Of a DNA stretch of 64,000 bases, positions 8,769-16,624 are shown piece by piece. Within the stretch, counting starts at the first letter, position 1. Every line of letters starts with the position of its first letter. The notes under the pieces are model-generated. The model ran no database searches and was not told where the DNA came from. It was given only the letters and a program-made list of their open reading frames with translations. The DNA is from Clostridia bacterium (GTDB lineage: Bacteria; Bacillota; Clostridia; Oscillospirales; Acutalibacteraceae), in contig JAFWYB010000068.1 of NCBI GenBank assembly GCA_017517865.1, positions 62,001 through 126,000 of the forward strand, written 5' to 3'. Made by a program: the position numbers and the translations under genes.

Positions 8769-9614
8769 ATGTCAGATATATTTCAGAAAATGTGGGCTTT
8801 GGTAGGCTCGGTTGAATGGTACGACATTGTAGATATTATTTTGGTTGCCTTTGTTCTTTACTACTGCATCAAGCTTGTAAGACAGACAAGGGCTTTCCAC
8901 CTTGTAAAAGGTATTGTGTTTATGGCAATAATATTTTTTATTGTTTCCGCACTTAATATGTCAGCCGCAAGCTATCTTTTCAGCCGCATATTTTCAGATA
9001 TAGTTATCGTTCTTCTGCTTCTGTTCCAGCCTGAAATAAGGCAGATGGTTGAAAGCGTCGGCAGAGGCGACATTAAGCGCTATCTGAAATTCATATTCCG
9101 CTCGAAGGATGAAGCCAACGATGAGATACAGAACGCTATTTCAAACATCTCAAAGGCTGTTGCGAATATGAGCGAAAAAAGGGTTGGTGCCCTTATTGTT
9201 ATTGAAGGCTCAGTGCTTATTGAAGATGTTATCGCTTCGGGTGCAAAGGTTGATTCGGCTGTAAGCACACCGATTATTGAAAATATCTTCTTCCCCAAGG
9301 CACCGCTTCACGACGGCGCTATGGTTATAAGAGATAACAGGGTACATTCGGCAGGCTGTATTCTGCCTCTTACACAGTCTGAGCTGAGCCTTGAGCTTGG
9401 AACAAGACACAGAGCGGCTGTGGGTATGAGTGAACACAGCGATGCTATGGTAATAGTCGTTTCGGAAGAAACGGGAAAGATATCGGTTGCGCAGAGCGGC
9501 GAGCTCGTGAGAAACGTAAGCCTTGGTGAGCTTCTTGCAAGCCTTACCGATTTCCTTATCGCGGACGATGAGGAAAAGACCCGCAACAAGATAATCCGCC
9601 GGAGGAAGAAGTAA
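8769..9614 (+). CDS. cdaA: Diadenylate cyclase CdaA
   Basis: The membrane-bound c-di-AMP synthase (2 ATP to c-di-AMP). The 281-residue protein has three N-terminal membrane segments (about 20-38, 46-63, 67-87) followed by the DisA_N cyclase domain. The catalytic DGA motif is at 182-184 (LHDGAMVI) and the RHR motif at 213-215 (GTRHRAAVG). The GALIVIE strand and the substrate-loop sequence around VSTPIIENIFFPKAPLHDG are also present. CGGAGGAAAA precedes the ATG. It overlaps cdaR by one base, so the cyclase and its membrane regulator are co-translated. c-di-AMP controls potassium and osmolyte homeostasis and cell-wall balance in Firmicutes. Confidence 0.96.
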   Translation: MSDIFQKMWALVGSVEWYDIVDIILVAFVLYYCIKLVRQTRAFHLVKGIVFMAIIFFIVSALNMSAASYLFSRIFSDIVIVLLLLFQPEIRQMVESVGRGDIKRYLKFIFRSKDEANDEIQNAISNISKAVANMSEKRVGALIVIEGSVLIEDVIASGAKVDSAVSTPIIENIFFPKAPLHDGAMVIRDNRVHSAGCILPLTQSELSLELGTRHRAAVGMSEHSDAMVIVVSEETGKISVAQSGELVRNVSLGELLASLTDFLIADDEEKTRNKIIRRRKK

Positions 9615-10939
9615 TGAAAAAGATGAAAAAGAGCCTTACCGAAAAGCTCATTTACAATGATAAGATTCTCATAGTCATTTCGGTGCTTCTGTCGATAACC
9701 CTCTGGGCAACGGTGAAAATCAATTACAGCAACGAAACTTCAAGAGTGATAAGCGATGTAAAGATTACACTCAATGCCGAAGGTGAAAACGAAGAGGGCT
9801 ATAAATATTTTGTTGACGAGGCACAGCTTTATGCAGACGTTGAAATAGCAGGTAAGTCCTATAACATAAACTCAAACGCCATCAGCAAGGATGATATTGT
9901 CGTCACCGTATCGGACAGCTTTGCGGATACAGCAGGCAAAAAGTGGCTTACTCTCAGTGCAAAGCTCGTAAACGGTAAGGGCGGAAATTCGGCACAGATA
10001 GTATCTGTAACGCCTTCAACTATAGCAGTTTATTACGACAGAGAGATTACTGATACCTTCAACGTAGAGGCACAGCTGAGCAATTCCGCAGAAGACCTTG
10101 TCGATGAGGGATATATCGCAGGTGCTCCCGTTCCCTCTGTTAAAACCGTAGACATCACAGGTCCTGAGAGTATACTAAATCAGCTTGAGAAGGTTTTCCT
10201 TCAGGCTGAAATTCCCTCAGAGGACCTTCCGTTGACGAAAACAAAAACTATGACGGCAACCGTCAGATATCAGTTCGGCTCAACAGTGGACTTACAGTAT
10301 ATTTCCTGCCCCGAGTTTGAAAAAAATGTGCCTACGGTAACGGTATCCGTCAAGGAAAGGCGGGAAATACCTACGGCTGTGAAGTATATCAATCAGCCTG
10401 AGGCATATACACCGTCTGACGGAAATGTAACGATAAGTCCGGAAAAGGTTAATGTTATAAGCAACACCAACAGCACGGAAACCAAATATATAATTGAAAC
10501 AATAGATTTCAGAGAGCTTTCAAATAAGGTGAATAAGTTTGTTTATACCGCCGAGGAAACACAGAGCTCAGACAAGCTTGCCGACGATATAAGCCTTTTT
10601 ACCGTAACCATAGACTTTTCAGATATGAGCAGAAAGGTTGTTGCCGGCAACAGCAGCAACGTACTTTTCGTTAATTCAAAGGAAGATTTCGACTATAACG
10701 TGGACTTTTCCGGCGGCGGTCTTGATTCAATTATTCTTATCGGCCCGTCTTCTGCTCTTTCTCAGATAACCTATGAGGATATACAGATAGAAATAAACGT
10801 TGATTCTCTTGACCTTGCAAGAAGCGGAAGCCAGCAGATTGAGGTTTCAAATATTTCCATACAGAATGAAGCAGGTAAGGAATGCTGGGTTTACGGCTCA
10901 TATACCGCAACGGTAACAGCAGTTCCCAAGGCTGAATAA
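9614..10939 (+). CDS. cdaR: YbbR-domain regulator of CdaA
   Basis: A 441-residue protein with one N-terminal membrane segment (ILIVISVLLSITLWATVKI, about 18-37) and a large extracytoplasmic part made of repeated YbbR domains. Three or four repeats can be traced through recurring VTVSVKERREIPTAV-like and ITGPESIL / LIGPSSAL segments, as in Bacillus CdaR. It binds CdaA in the membrane and modulates c-di-AMP synthesis. Its start overlaps the cdaA stop (TAATG). In many Firmicutes glmM follows in the same operon. Here a terminator and two convergent minus-strand genes follow instead, so glmM must be elsewhere. Confidence 0.9.
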   Translation: MKKMKKSLTEKLIYNDKILIVISVLLSITLWATVKINYSNETSRVISDVKITLNAEGENEEGYKYFVDEAQLYADVEIAGKSYNINSNAISKDDIVVTVSDSFADTAGKKWLTLSAKLVNGKGGNSAQIVSVTPSTIAVYYDREITDTFNVEAQLSNSAEDLVDEGYIAGAPVPSVKTVDITGPESILNQLEKVFLQAEIPSEDLPLTKTKTMTATVRYQFGSTVDLQYISCPEFEKNVPTVTVSVKERREIPTAVKYINQPEAYTPSDGNVTISPEKVNVISNTNSTETKYIIETIDFRELSNKVNKFVYTAEETQSSDKLADDISLFTVTIDFSDMSRKVVAGNSSNVLFVNSKEDFDYNVDFSGGGLDSIILIGPSSALSQITYEDIQIEINVDSLDLARSGSQQIEVSNISIQNEAGKECWVYGSYTATVTAVPKAE

Positions 10940-10970
10940 CGAAAGCTGTTATATATCAATAGAATAACAA

Positions 10971-11003
10971 AAAGCGTTGTGTCTTATGAACACAACGCTT
11001 TTA
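10971..11003. terminator. Bidirectional terminator after cdaR
   Basis: An 11-bp stem (AAAGCGTTGTG with CACAACGCTTT) and a 9-nt loop between the convergent cdaR and TIGR03936 genes. Confidence 0.85.
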
Positions 11004-11012
11004 AATTTGCTT

Positions 11013-11678
11013 TTATCTGAAAAGCTCCATATTCTCAAGCAAAAGCTTTTTTCTCACTATAGTGTATGAAAGCTTTTCCTCAGCTCTTTTCTGAATTTCA
11101 TCTGCGAGAAGAGAGGGGTTGACGTTTGTTGTGCTGCCCGCGGGGAGTATAACCGTGAGCTTGACTCTGTTTTCCAGAGAGCCGACCCTATAGCTCTTTA
11201 TGAAATCAATAAGATTTATATCCTTCATAACCTTGTGCCTGCCCTTTTTGCCGAGCTTCTGGACAATCAGCTCATCAGCCGAGAGCATTTCTTCTATCAG
11301 AGCGAGAACGGAATCGGTTTTTCTTTCACAGTCAAAGAAAATGTCAAACTCGCCGTAGGTGATTTCCTTAGGGTCGTTGAAGGGGTTTTCAACGCTTACT
11401 ATTTCAATTCCGGGTGGCATTGAGCCCTTGAGCATATTGAAAATGTCTTCGTTGGTGCTTTCTCCCTCAATTCTCATATCCATACTTTCGTAAAGGCTTT
11501 CCATACCCAGAGACAGGGGAAGGGCGAATGTTATATACGGGTGTGGGTTGAAGCCCTCTGTGTACCACAAGGGTATCTCGGCACGTCTTACGGCGCGTGT
11601 CATGGCACGCATAAGGTCAAGATGTGACACATAGCGGCTCATACCCATTTTCTTAAACCATACTCTGACGCATCGCAT
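11013..11678 (-). CDS. TIGR03936 / DUF2344 radical-SAM-associated protein
   Basis: A 221-residue protein of the family that always accompanies the TIGR03960 radical SAM enzyme, and in some genomes is fused to it. The N-terminus FKKMGMSRYVSHLDLMRAMTRAVRRAEIPLWYTEGFNPHP is diagnostic. The start is taken as the ATG at 11678 because GGAGGTGA lies five bases upstream; a GTG/ATG cluster just before it is less well placed. It overlaps the upstream TIGR03960 gene by 26 bases. The function is not established. A role in tRNA or ribosome modification has been suggested from neighbours in other genomes, but nothing in this sequence proves it. Confidence 0.9.
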   Translation of the reverse strand: MRCVRVWFKKMGMSRYVSHLDLMRAMTRAVRRAEIPLWYTEGFNPHPYITFALPLSLGMESLYESMDMRIEGESTNEDIFNMLKGSMPPGIEIVSVENPFNDPKEITYGEFDIFFDCERKTDSVLALIEEMLSADELIVQKLGKKGRHKVMKDINLIDFIKSYRVGSLENRVKLTVILPAGSTTNVNPSLLADEIQKRAEEKLSYTIVRKKLLLENMELFR

Positions 11679-13512
11679 CACATTCACCTCCGTTGATCAT
11701 ATTGCTTCCGCAGCCCGCACACTTTATACGGCAGTGGGGTGTGGTTTCGTTTTCATATGCCTTTTTGCTTTCACTTATAAGGAACTGCTTTCTGATACCG
11801 TAATCAAGGTGGTCCCAGGGGAGAATCTCCTCATAGTCACGCTTTCTGCTCGTATAAAAGAGAGGATCTACGCCGCATTCCTCAAAGCTTTCAAGCCACG
11901 TTTCAAACAGGAAGCTGTCGTCCCATGAGTCGAACTTACAGCCCTTTTTCCATGCTGTTTCAATAACGTCACAGAGCTTTCTGTCACCTCTTGCCATAAC
12001 ACCCTCAAGAAAGCTGATATTTACCTTGTGGTAGCTGACGCTTATCTTCTTTGTCTTTACGCTTGAAAGCAGATGATTCTGTTTTTTTATAAGCTCGTCA
12101 ATCGTGTCCTGAGCCTCCCACTGGAAGGGGGTAAAGGGCTTAGGAACAAAGGAAGCAACACTGATACTTACCTGAACACCCTTGCCCTTGGGCTTGTCGG
12201 GATTGTTATAAAACTCGTTTACAACCTTCTGAGCGAGCTCTGCGATGCCTGCAACGTCATCGTAGGTTTCTGTGGGAAGACCGAGCATAAAATAAAGCTT
12301 TACCGCGGTCCAGCCGCCTGAGAAGGATTTTCTTGCGGTTGAAAGCATTTCCTCCTCGGTGACGTTTTTATTTATGGCATCGCGCAATCTCTGTGTACCT
12401 GCTTCTGGCGCAAAGGTAAGACCGCTGCGGCGCACCCTACTCAGATATCCCATAAGCTTATCGGAAAAATTATCCACACGCAGAGAGGGGAGCGCTATAT
12501 TTACCTTTTCCTTTTCAGTCCACTCAAGAAGCTTTTCCATAAGCTCCTCAAGGTGGGTGTAGTCACTTGTTGAAAGCGATGAAAGTGAGATTTCGTCGTA
12601 GCCCGTGCTGTGGCAGAGCTTCTGACACTGAGTGTTTATCGTATCCGCACTTTTTTCTCTTATGGGTCTGTAAATAAAGCCCGCCTGACAGAAGCGGCAA
12701 CCTCTTATACAGCCGCGCAGAATTTCATGCACCACTCTGTCGTGCACAACCTCAACAAAGGGCACAATAAACTTTTCGGGATAGTGTACCTTATCAAGGT
12801 TTGCAACAACTCTTTTTGTTACCTTTACGGGTGCAGTCTCTTTGGGTGTGATTGCCTTTACGGTTCCGTCGTCATTGTAGCTGATATCATAAAGCGAGGG
12901 CACGTAAATACCCTTTATCTGAGCCGCTCTTTTAAGGAATTCTTTCTTGGTTGTGCCTTCCTTTTTGCAGGCTATAATGAGGTCGAAAAGCTCGTCTGAT
13001 ACCTCTTCACCGTCACCGAGAGAGAATATATCAAAGAAATCTGCCATAGGCTCGGGATTACATACACAGGGGCCTCCGCCGACAATTATGGGCGTGAGGT
13101 CAGGTCTGTCCTTTGCTCTGACAGGAATACCCGCAAGATCAAGCATATTGAGCACATTAGTGTAGCTGAGCTCATACTGCAAGGTAAAGCCGATGAGGTC
13201 AAAATCAGTTAAGGGGTCGCCGCTTTCAAGGGCATAGAGGGGGATGCCGTTCTCTCTCATAGCTTTTTCCATATCGTGCCAGGGAGCAAAAACTCTTTCG
13301 CACCATACGTCATTTCGCTCGTTTGCGGCTGAGTAAAGTATTTTTATACCAAGATGTGACATACCTATTTCGTAGCTGTCGGGAAAACAGAAGGCATATC
13401 TTAAATCTACCCCGTTTTTATCCTTGACAATACTGTTGAGCTCGCCGCCGGTATATTTACCCGGCTTTTGCACCAGAGGCAGTATTTTTTCAACTTCTTT
13501 ACTTATCATCAT
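11653..13512 (-). CDS. TIGR03960 B12-binding-type radical SAM protein
   Basis: A 619-residue radical SAM enzyme. After an N-terminal domain (RYAFCFPDSYEIGMSHLG, then FAPWHDMEKAM, TPIIVGGGPCVCNPEP) that resembles a cobalamin-binding fold, the [4Fe-4S] motif C-x3-C-x2-C appears in ILRGCIRGCRFCQAGF. SAM-binding segments follow (SLSSLSTSDYTHLEEL, FAPEAGTQRLRDAINK). The C-terminus has extra cysteines (HCRIKCAGCGSN) that could bind another cluster. It starts within the stop of the site-2 protease gene (ATGA overlap) and runs into TIGR03936, so all four genes from 14859 down form one operon. The substrate is unknown. The usual downstream partner ribonuclease G and rplU are absent here. Confidence 0.92.
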   Translation of the reverse strand: MMISKEVEKILPLVQKPGKYTGGELNSIVKDKNGVDLRYAFCFPDSYEIGMSHLGIKILYSAANERNDVWCERVFAPWHDMEKAMRENGIPLYALESGDPLTDFDLIGFTLQYELSYTNVLNMLDLAGIPVRAKDRPDLTPIIVGGGPCVCNPEPMADFFDIFSLGDGEEVSDELFDLIIACKKEGTTKKEFLKRAAQIKGIYVPSLYDISYNDDGTVKAITPKETAPVKVTKRVVANLDKVHYPEKFIVPFVEVVHDRVVHEILRGCIRGCRFCQAGFIYRPIREKSADTINTQCQKLCHSTGYDEISLSSLSTSDYTHLEELMEKLLEWTEKEKVNIALPSLRVDNFSDKLMGYLSRVRRSGLTFAPEAGTQRLRDAINKNVTEEEMLSTARKSFSGGWTAVKLYFMLGLPTETYDDVAGIAELAQKVVNEFYNNPDKPKGKGVQVSISVASFVPKPFTPFQWEAQDTIDELIKKQNHLLSSVKTKKISVSYHKVNISFLEGVMARGDRKLCDVIETAWKKGCKFDSWDDSFLFETWLESFEECGVDPLFYTSRKRDYEEILPWDHLDYGIRKQFLISESKKAYENETTPHCRIKCAGCGSNMINGGECDAMRQSMV

Positions 13513-14117
13513 TTACCGACCTTTCCTTTAAAAGTGATTAAAACAAGATATAAAGTAACAGCACCGAGGCTGATGTTTACCCTGACAAAAATGCTGAAAA
13601 ACAGCCAGAAAGCAAGCAGAAGCACTGCAAAGACGTAAGAAACCGTGTCAATTATTTTTTCTGCCGCACAGTGGCTTGATCTGCCGAGAAGCAGATAATA
13701 CAGTGCTCTTCCCGCATCCAGATATCTGTTAGGTAATGAGTTTACCGCCGCAACAATTATGTTTACGGGAACCGCAAGATAAACCGGTCTGAGCTTACAG
13801 ACGGCATATACGGCCGCACAAATGCAGGCGGCGATAAGATTGAATATTATTCCGCCCATAGCAACTGTGGCTTCTTTTTTATATGAAAGCCGTGAGTGAG
13901 ACGGTCTCGTTATGCTTATACCGAAGGCGGAAAGCTCAATATCCGCAGGTGCTTCACCGAAAAGCCTGAGGAAGAAGATATGCCCCGCCTCGTGAAAAAG
14001 ACTTGCAAAAAGTGTGGTGAGCACAACGTTTTCATCACAGAAATAAAGCATAAGCGTAACCGTTGCCGCAAAGGAAAAGCGAAGCCTTATGCGCGTGTTA
14101 CCTATTTCAGCAATCAT
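13509..14117 (-). CDS. spoIVFB: Site-2 protease family (M50), SpoIVFB-like
   Basis: A 202-residue polytopic membrane metalloprotease. The zinc motif is FHEAGH (H42, E43, H46) in a membrane segment, and the third ligand is in NSLPNRYLDAGRAL (D134), the NxxPxxxLDxGR motif of this group. SpoIVFB in Bacillus cleaves pro-sigma-K in the mother cell. The assignment as the SpoIVFB orthologue is inference from size, lack of a PDZ domain and the adjacent M23 gene in the SpoIVFA position. The ATG at 14117 overlaps the M23 stop by 11 bases with only a weak GAAG upstream, which suggests translational coupling. Confidence in the protease family is higher than in the specific role. Confidence 0.85.
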   Translation of the reverse strand: MIAEIGNTRIRLRFSFAATVTLMLYFCDENVVLTTLFASLFHEAGHIFFLRLFGEAPADIELSAFGISITRPSHSRLSYKKEATVAMGGIIFNLIAACICAAVYAVCKLRPVYLAVPVNIIVAAVNSLPNRYLDAGRALYYLLLGRSSHCAAEKIIDTVSYVFAVLLLAFWLFFSIFVRVNISLGAVTLYLVLITFKGKVGK

Positions 14118-14859
14118 CTTCAAGCACCCACAAGGGGTTAAGTCTTATATCGTCTCTTCTTACCTCAAAGTGTAAGTGAGGTCCCGTTGACTGCCCCGTT
14201 GAACCTACTTTTGCTACGGTTTCACCCTTGTTGATATTCATTCCTTCACTGACAAGGATTTCACTGCAGTGGCAGTAAAAGGTAACAAAGCCGTCGCTGT
14301 GGGTAAGAAAAACATATTTACCCGAGCGGCTGTCCTCACCGATTTTTGTGACTTTACCCTTGAGGGCTGCCCTTATGCTTGTGCCCTCACTTGCGGCAAT
14401 GTCAATGCCTGTATGAAAGCTCCACTGACCGGTTATGGGATGAATACGGTAGCCGAAAAGAGAGGTATATCTGCCGTTTTCAACGGGCATAAGCAGGGTA
14501 TCGGTTGTGACAAAGGGAGCAAAGCTTGTTTTTTCGGTGGCTTCATAAAGCTCAATATCTTCACCGCCTGCTCCGTAAAAATCCGCATCGGTAACGGTCT
14601 GATCTGATACCGCCGGGTCAAAGGAGGCGTCCTCAAAAAAAGACATAACCTTTTCGGCAGTCTGTGAAAGGCTTTCCTCCCGGGCGAGAAGGCTCATAAG
14701 TTTTTGCTTTGTCCGGTTGCCGAAGTCACCGCCGAAATTAAACAGCACCCAAAGCAAAAGGCTGATAATAAGGCAAAGCAAAAACTGTCCGATTATTACA
14801 AGGGTATAGTAATCGCTTTTCTTTTCTGAAGCAGTTTTTTTGTTTCTTTTTTCTGACAT
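14107..14859 (-). CDS. Membrane-anchored M23 peptidase, SpoIVFA-position
   Basis: A 250-residue protein with a short cytoplasmic N-terminus, one membrane segment (YYTLVIIGQFLLCLIISLLLWVLF, about 17-40), a linker and a C-terminal LytM/M23 domain. All zinc and catalytic residues are present: H149 and D153 in HTGID, and H228/H230 in GPHLHFEV. It may therefore be an active endopeptidase, whereas Bacillus SpoIVFA is an inhibitor. The ATG at 14859 has AAGGTGAT five bases upstream; a longer frame from 14898 lacks such a site. The next gene is the SpoIVFB-like protease. SpoIIQ is another possible analogue, but the gene order favours SpoIVFA. Confidence 0.8.
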   Translation of the reverse strand: MSEKRNKKTASEKKSDYYTLVIIGQFLLCLIISLLLWVLFNFGGDFGNRTKQKLMSLLAREESLSQTAEKVMSFFEDASFDPAVSDQTVTDADFYGAGGEDIELYEATEKTSFAPFVTTDTLLMPVENGRYTSLFGYRIHPITGQWSFHTGIDIAASEGTSIRAALKGKVTKIGEDSRSGKYVFLTHSDGFVTFYCHCSEILVSEGMNINKGETVAKVGSTGQSTGPHLHFEVRRDDIRLNPLWVLEDDC

Positions 14860-14911
14860 ATAAATCACCTTATAATTTATATGAGAAAATAAAGACAAAA
14901 ATACAAGCTTT

Positions 14912-14939
14912 ATTATAACATATATATTGTCTTTGTCAA
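14912..14939 (-). promoter_or_regulatory. Promoter of the M23/site-2 protease/radical SAM operon
   Basis: Minus strand: TTGACA (14934-14939), 16-nt spacer, TATAAT (14912-14917). Near-consensus hexamers. Confidence 0.7.
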
Positions 14940-14967
14940 AGTTTTTTACGGCAATTTACTTTATTTG

Positions 14968-14996
14968 TTGACTTATCCCGCGACAAATGGTATTAT
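14968..14996 (+). promoter_or_regulatory. sigma-A promoter of the DUF5058 pair
   Basis: TTGACT (14968-14973), 17-nt spacer, TATTAT (14991-14996), divergent from the M23 operon promoter. Confidence 0.7.
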
Positions 14997-15034
14997 TTAC
15001 GGTAAAGATATAACAAAAAAACGGAGGTATTAAG

Positions 15035-15820
15035 ATGTTTGACAATTTCAAAAATGACGGCTTTATGTATATGATTGTGCTTGCCGTTATTATATTCGTT
15101 TGTGCTCAGGCTCTTTTCTTTATGAGAAAGGCATGGGTAAGAGGTAAGGAATTGGGCATTTCAACCGATGCTCTTAAAAATGCCGTTACCTCAAGCGCAT
15201 TCTTCTCTTTTGCACCCGCTATCGGTATTGCGATTACCGTTATTTCTCTTTCGGTTGCGCTCGGCTATGTGCTTCCCTGGATAAGACTTACTGTTATCGG
15301 TGCAATTCAGTATGAAACCACTGCGGCGATAGGTGCTTTGCAGGCGGCTACCGGTGACCCCAGTGCCAATATTGCAACCGCAGTTGAGGACCCGCAGATT
15401 TTCAGCGAAATAGTATGGGTTATGACTCTCGGCAGTATTCTTCCTCTTATTCTTATTCCTATCGTGCTTAAGAAAATCCAGAAGGGCGTTTCAGACGTTG
15501 CTTCTAAAAATTCAAAGTGGATGGACATTATGACAGCTGCCGCATTTATCGGTCTTATGGCTGCATTTATCGGTAAGGGTCTTATGGGTATGGGCTCAAA
15601 GACAGAGCCTAAAATCGGCGACGGTGCAGGTGTGCTTTCTCTTACTGCCCTTATTTTCTCAACAGGCTTTATGATTTTCTTTACACTTATCAATAAAAAG
15701 CTTAAGAAAAACTGGATAGATGCTCTTGCAATGCCCGTAAGTATGGCTCTTGCAATGGCAGTGGTGGTTCTTCTTAACAAATTTGCACCCTCAATCGCTC
15801 AGATTGAGTGGCGTTATTAA
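15035..15820 (+). CDS. DUF5058 family integral membrane protein
   Basis: A 261-residue polytopic protein with about six hydrophobic segments. Family-like blocks are the N-terminal NDGFMYMIVLAVIIFVCAQA, GKELGISTDALKNAVTSSAFFS, FAPAIGIAITVISLSVALG and LPWIRLTVIGAIQYET. I recognise this as DUF5058 by overall pattern. The function is unknown; the glycine-rich segments GLMAAFIGKGLMGMGS and the co-transcribed second membrane protein suggest a two-component transporter or channel, which is inference. The gene has a strong promoter and CGGAGG before the ATG. The partner follows after 18 bases. Confidence 0.8.
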   Translation: MFDNFKNDGFMYMIVLAVIIFVCAQALFFMRKAWVRGKELGISTDALKNAVTSSAFFSFAPAIGIAITVISLSVALGYVLPWIRLTVIGAIQYETTAAIGALQAATGDPSANIATAVEDPQIFSEIVWVMTLGSILPLILIPIVLKKIQKGVSDVASKNSKWMDIMTAAAFIGLMAAFIGKGLMGMGSKTEPKIGDGAGVLSLTALIFSTGFMIFFTLINKKLKKNWIDALAMPVSMALAMAVVVLLNKFAPSIAQIEWRY

Positions 15821-15838
15821 GAGAAAGGAGAGACGGCA

Positions 15839-16492
15839 ATGAAAAAGACATATATGGATAAGGTCCACACATGGGGCAGAATCTGGTGTATAGCATCACT
15901 TTTGTTCTTCCTTTCAATTCCCGTTGCGGTAAGCCTTCATCTTGATATTACTCCCAGAATGGAAATAATCGGCAAGGGTCTTGCAGCTCTTCTCATATTC
16001 TTTATTACGGGTATAATTGAGGTCGTTGCATATTCACCTATGCTCGGTGCAGGCGGTACATACCTTTCCTTTGTATCGGGCAACATTATGAACCTTAAAA
16101 TGCCCTGCGCCATCAATGCTATGGAAAATGCAAAGGTAAAGGCAAACACAGAAGAGGGCGAGGTTATCACAACAATTGCAATCAGCTCGTCAATTGTTGT
16201 TACAACTATTGTTATAGCAATCACGGTTGTTGCCTTTGCTCTTAACCCTTCATTCTCAGAGCTTATGGCAAGCGATACCTTTGCTCCCGCATTCCAGCAG
16301 GTTACCTACACGATCTTCGGCTCACTTGCCGCCGGTTATTTTGTAAAACACTGGAAGATTTCCATTTTCCCCATTGCTGCCGTAACACTTCTTCTTGTTT
16401 TCGTTGACCCCGGTATCGGCGTGCTTATCCCCGTAGGCGTTGTTCTTTCAATGCTCGGTGCACACGTGCTTTATAAGCTTAAAAAAGTATAA
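15839..16492 (+). CDS. Integral membrane partner of the DUF5058 protein
   Basis: A 217-residue polytopic protein with five or six hydrophobic segments. The central soluble loop (MENAKVKANTEEGEVITTIA) is flanked by VAYSPMLGAGGTYLSFVSGN and by a very hydrophobic ISSSIVVTTIVIAITVVAFA. I cannot name a family with confidence. GAGAAAGGAGAG stands just before the ATG and it follows the DUF5058 gene by 18 bases, ending at a shared terminator, so the two proteins are made together. A heteromeric transporter for a small metabolite is a reasonable guess only. No ATPase, binding protein or enzyme is encoded next to the pair to suggest a substrate. Confidence 0.75.
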   Translation: MKKTYMDKVHTWGRIWCIASLLFFLSIPVAVSLHLDITPRMEIIGKGLAALLIFFITGIIEVVAYSPMLGAGGTYLSFVSGNIMNLKMPCAINAMENAKVKANTEEGEVITTIAISSSIVVTTIVIAITVVAFALNPSFSELMASDTFAPAFQQVTYTIFGSLAAGYFVKHWKISIFPIAAVTLLLVFVDPGIGVLIPVGVVLSMLGAHVLYKLKKV

Positions 16493-16498
16493 ATAACA

Positions 16499-16531
16499 AA
16501 CAGTCGTAACAGTTGTTGCGGCTGTTTTTTT
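16499..16531 (+). terminator. Rho-independent terminator of the DUF5058 operon
   Basis: A stem of ACAGTCGTAAC with GTTGCGGCTGT (wobbles), 4-nt loop and a T7 tract. Confidence 0.8.
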
Positions 16532-16550
16532 ATCGGCGGAACAGACGAAT

Positions 16551-16579
16551 TTGCAATTTTTATAAAAGTATGATACAAT
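16551..16579 (+). promoter_or_regulatory. sigma-A promoter of the secreted lysozyme-FN3 gene
   Basis: TTGCAA (16551-16556), 17-nt spacer, TACAAT (16574-16579). The leader to the start codon is only about 40 nt, too short for a large riboswitch. Confidence 0.65.
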
Positions 16580-16624
16580 ATCTGTAATCGGAGAAAAAAC
16601 ACCTTGTTTTATGAGGAGAATTAT

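Noticed and set aside
14433..14607. ORFs opposite the M23 gene
   Set aside because: They are antisense shadows of a gene with complete catalytic motifs.
16580..16624. c-di-AMP (ydaO) riboswitch before the secreted muramidase
   Set aside because: Such riboswitches often precede wall hydrolases, but this leader is only about 40 nt.
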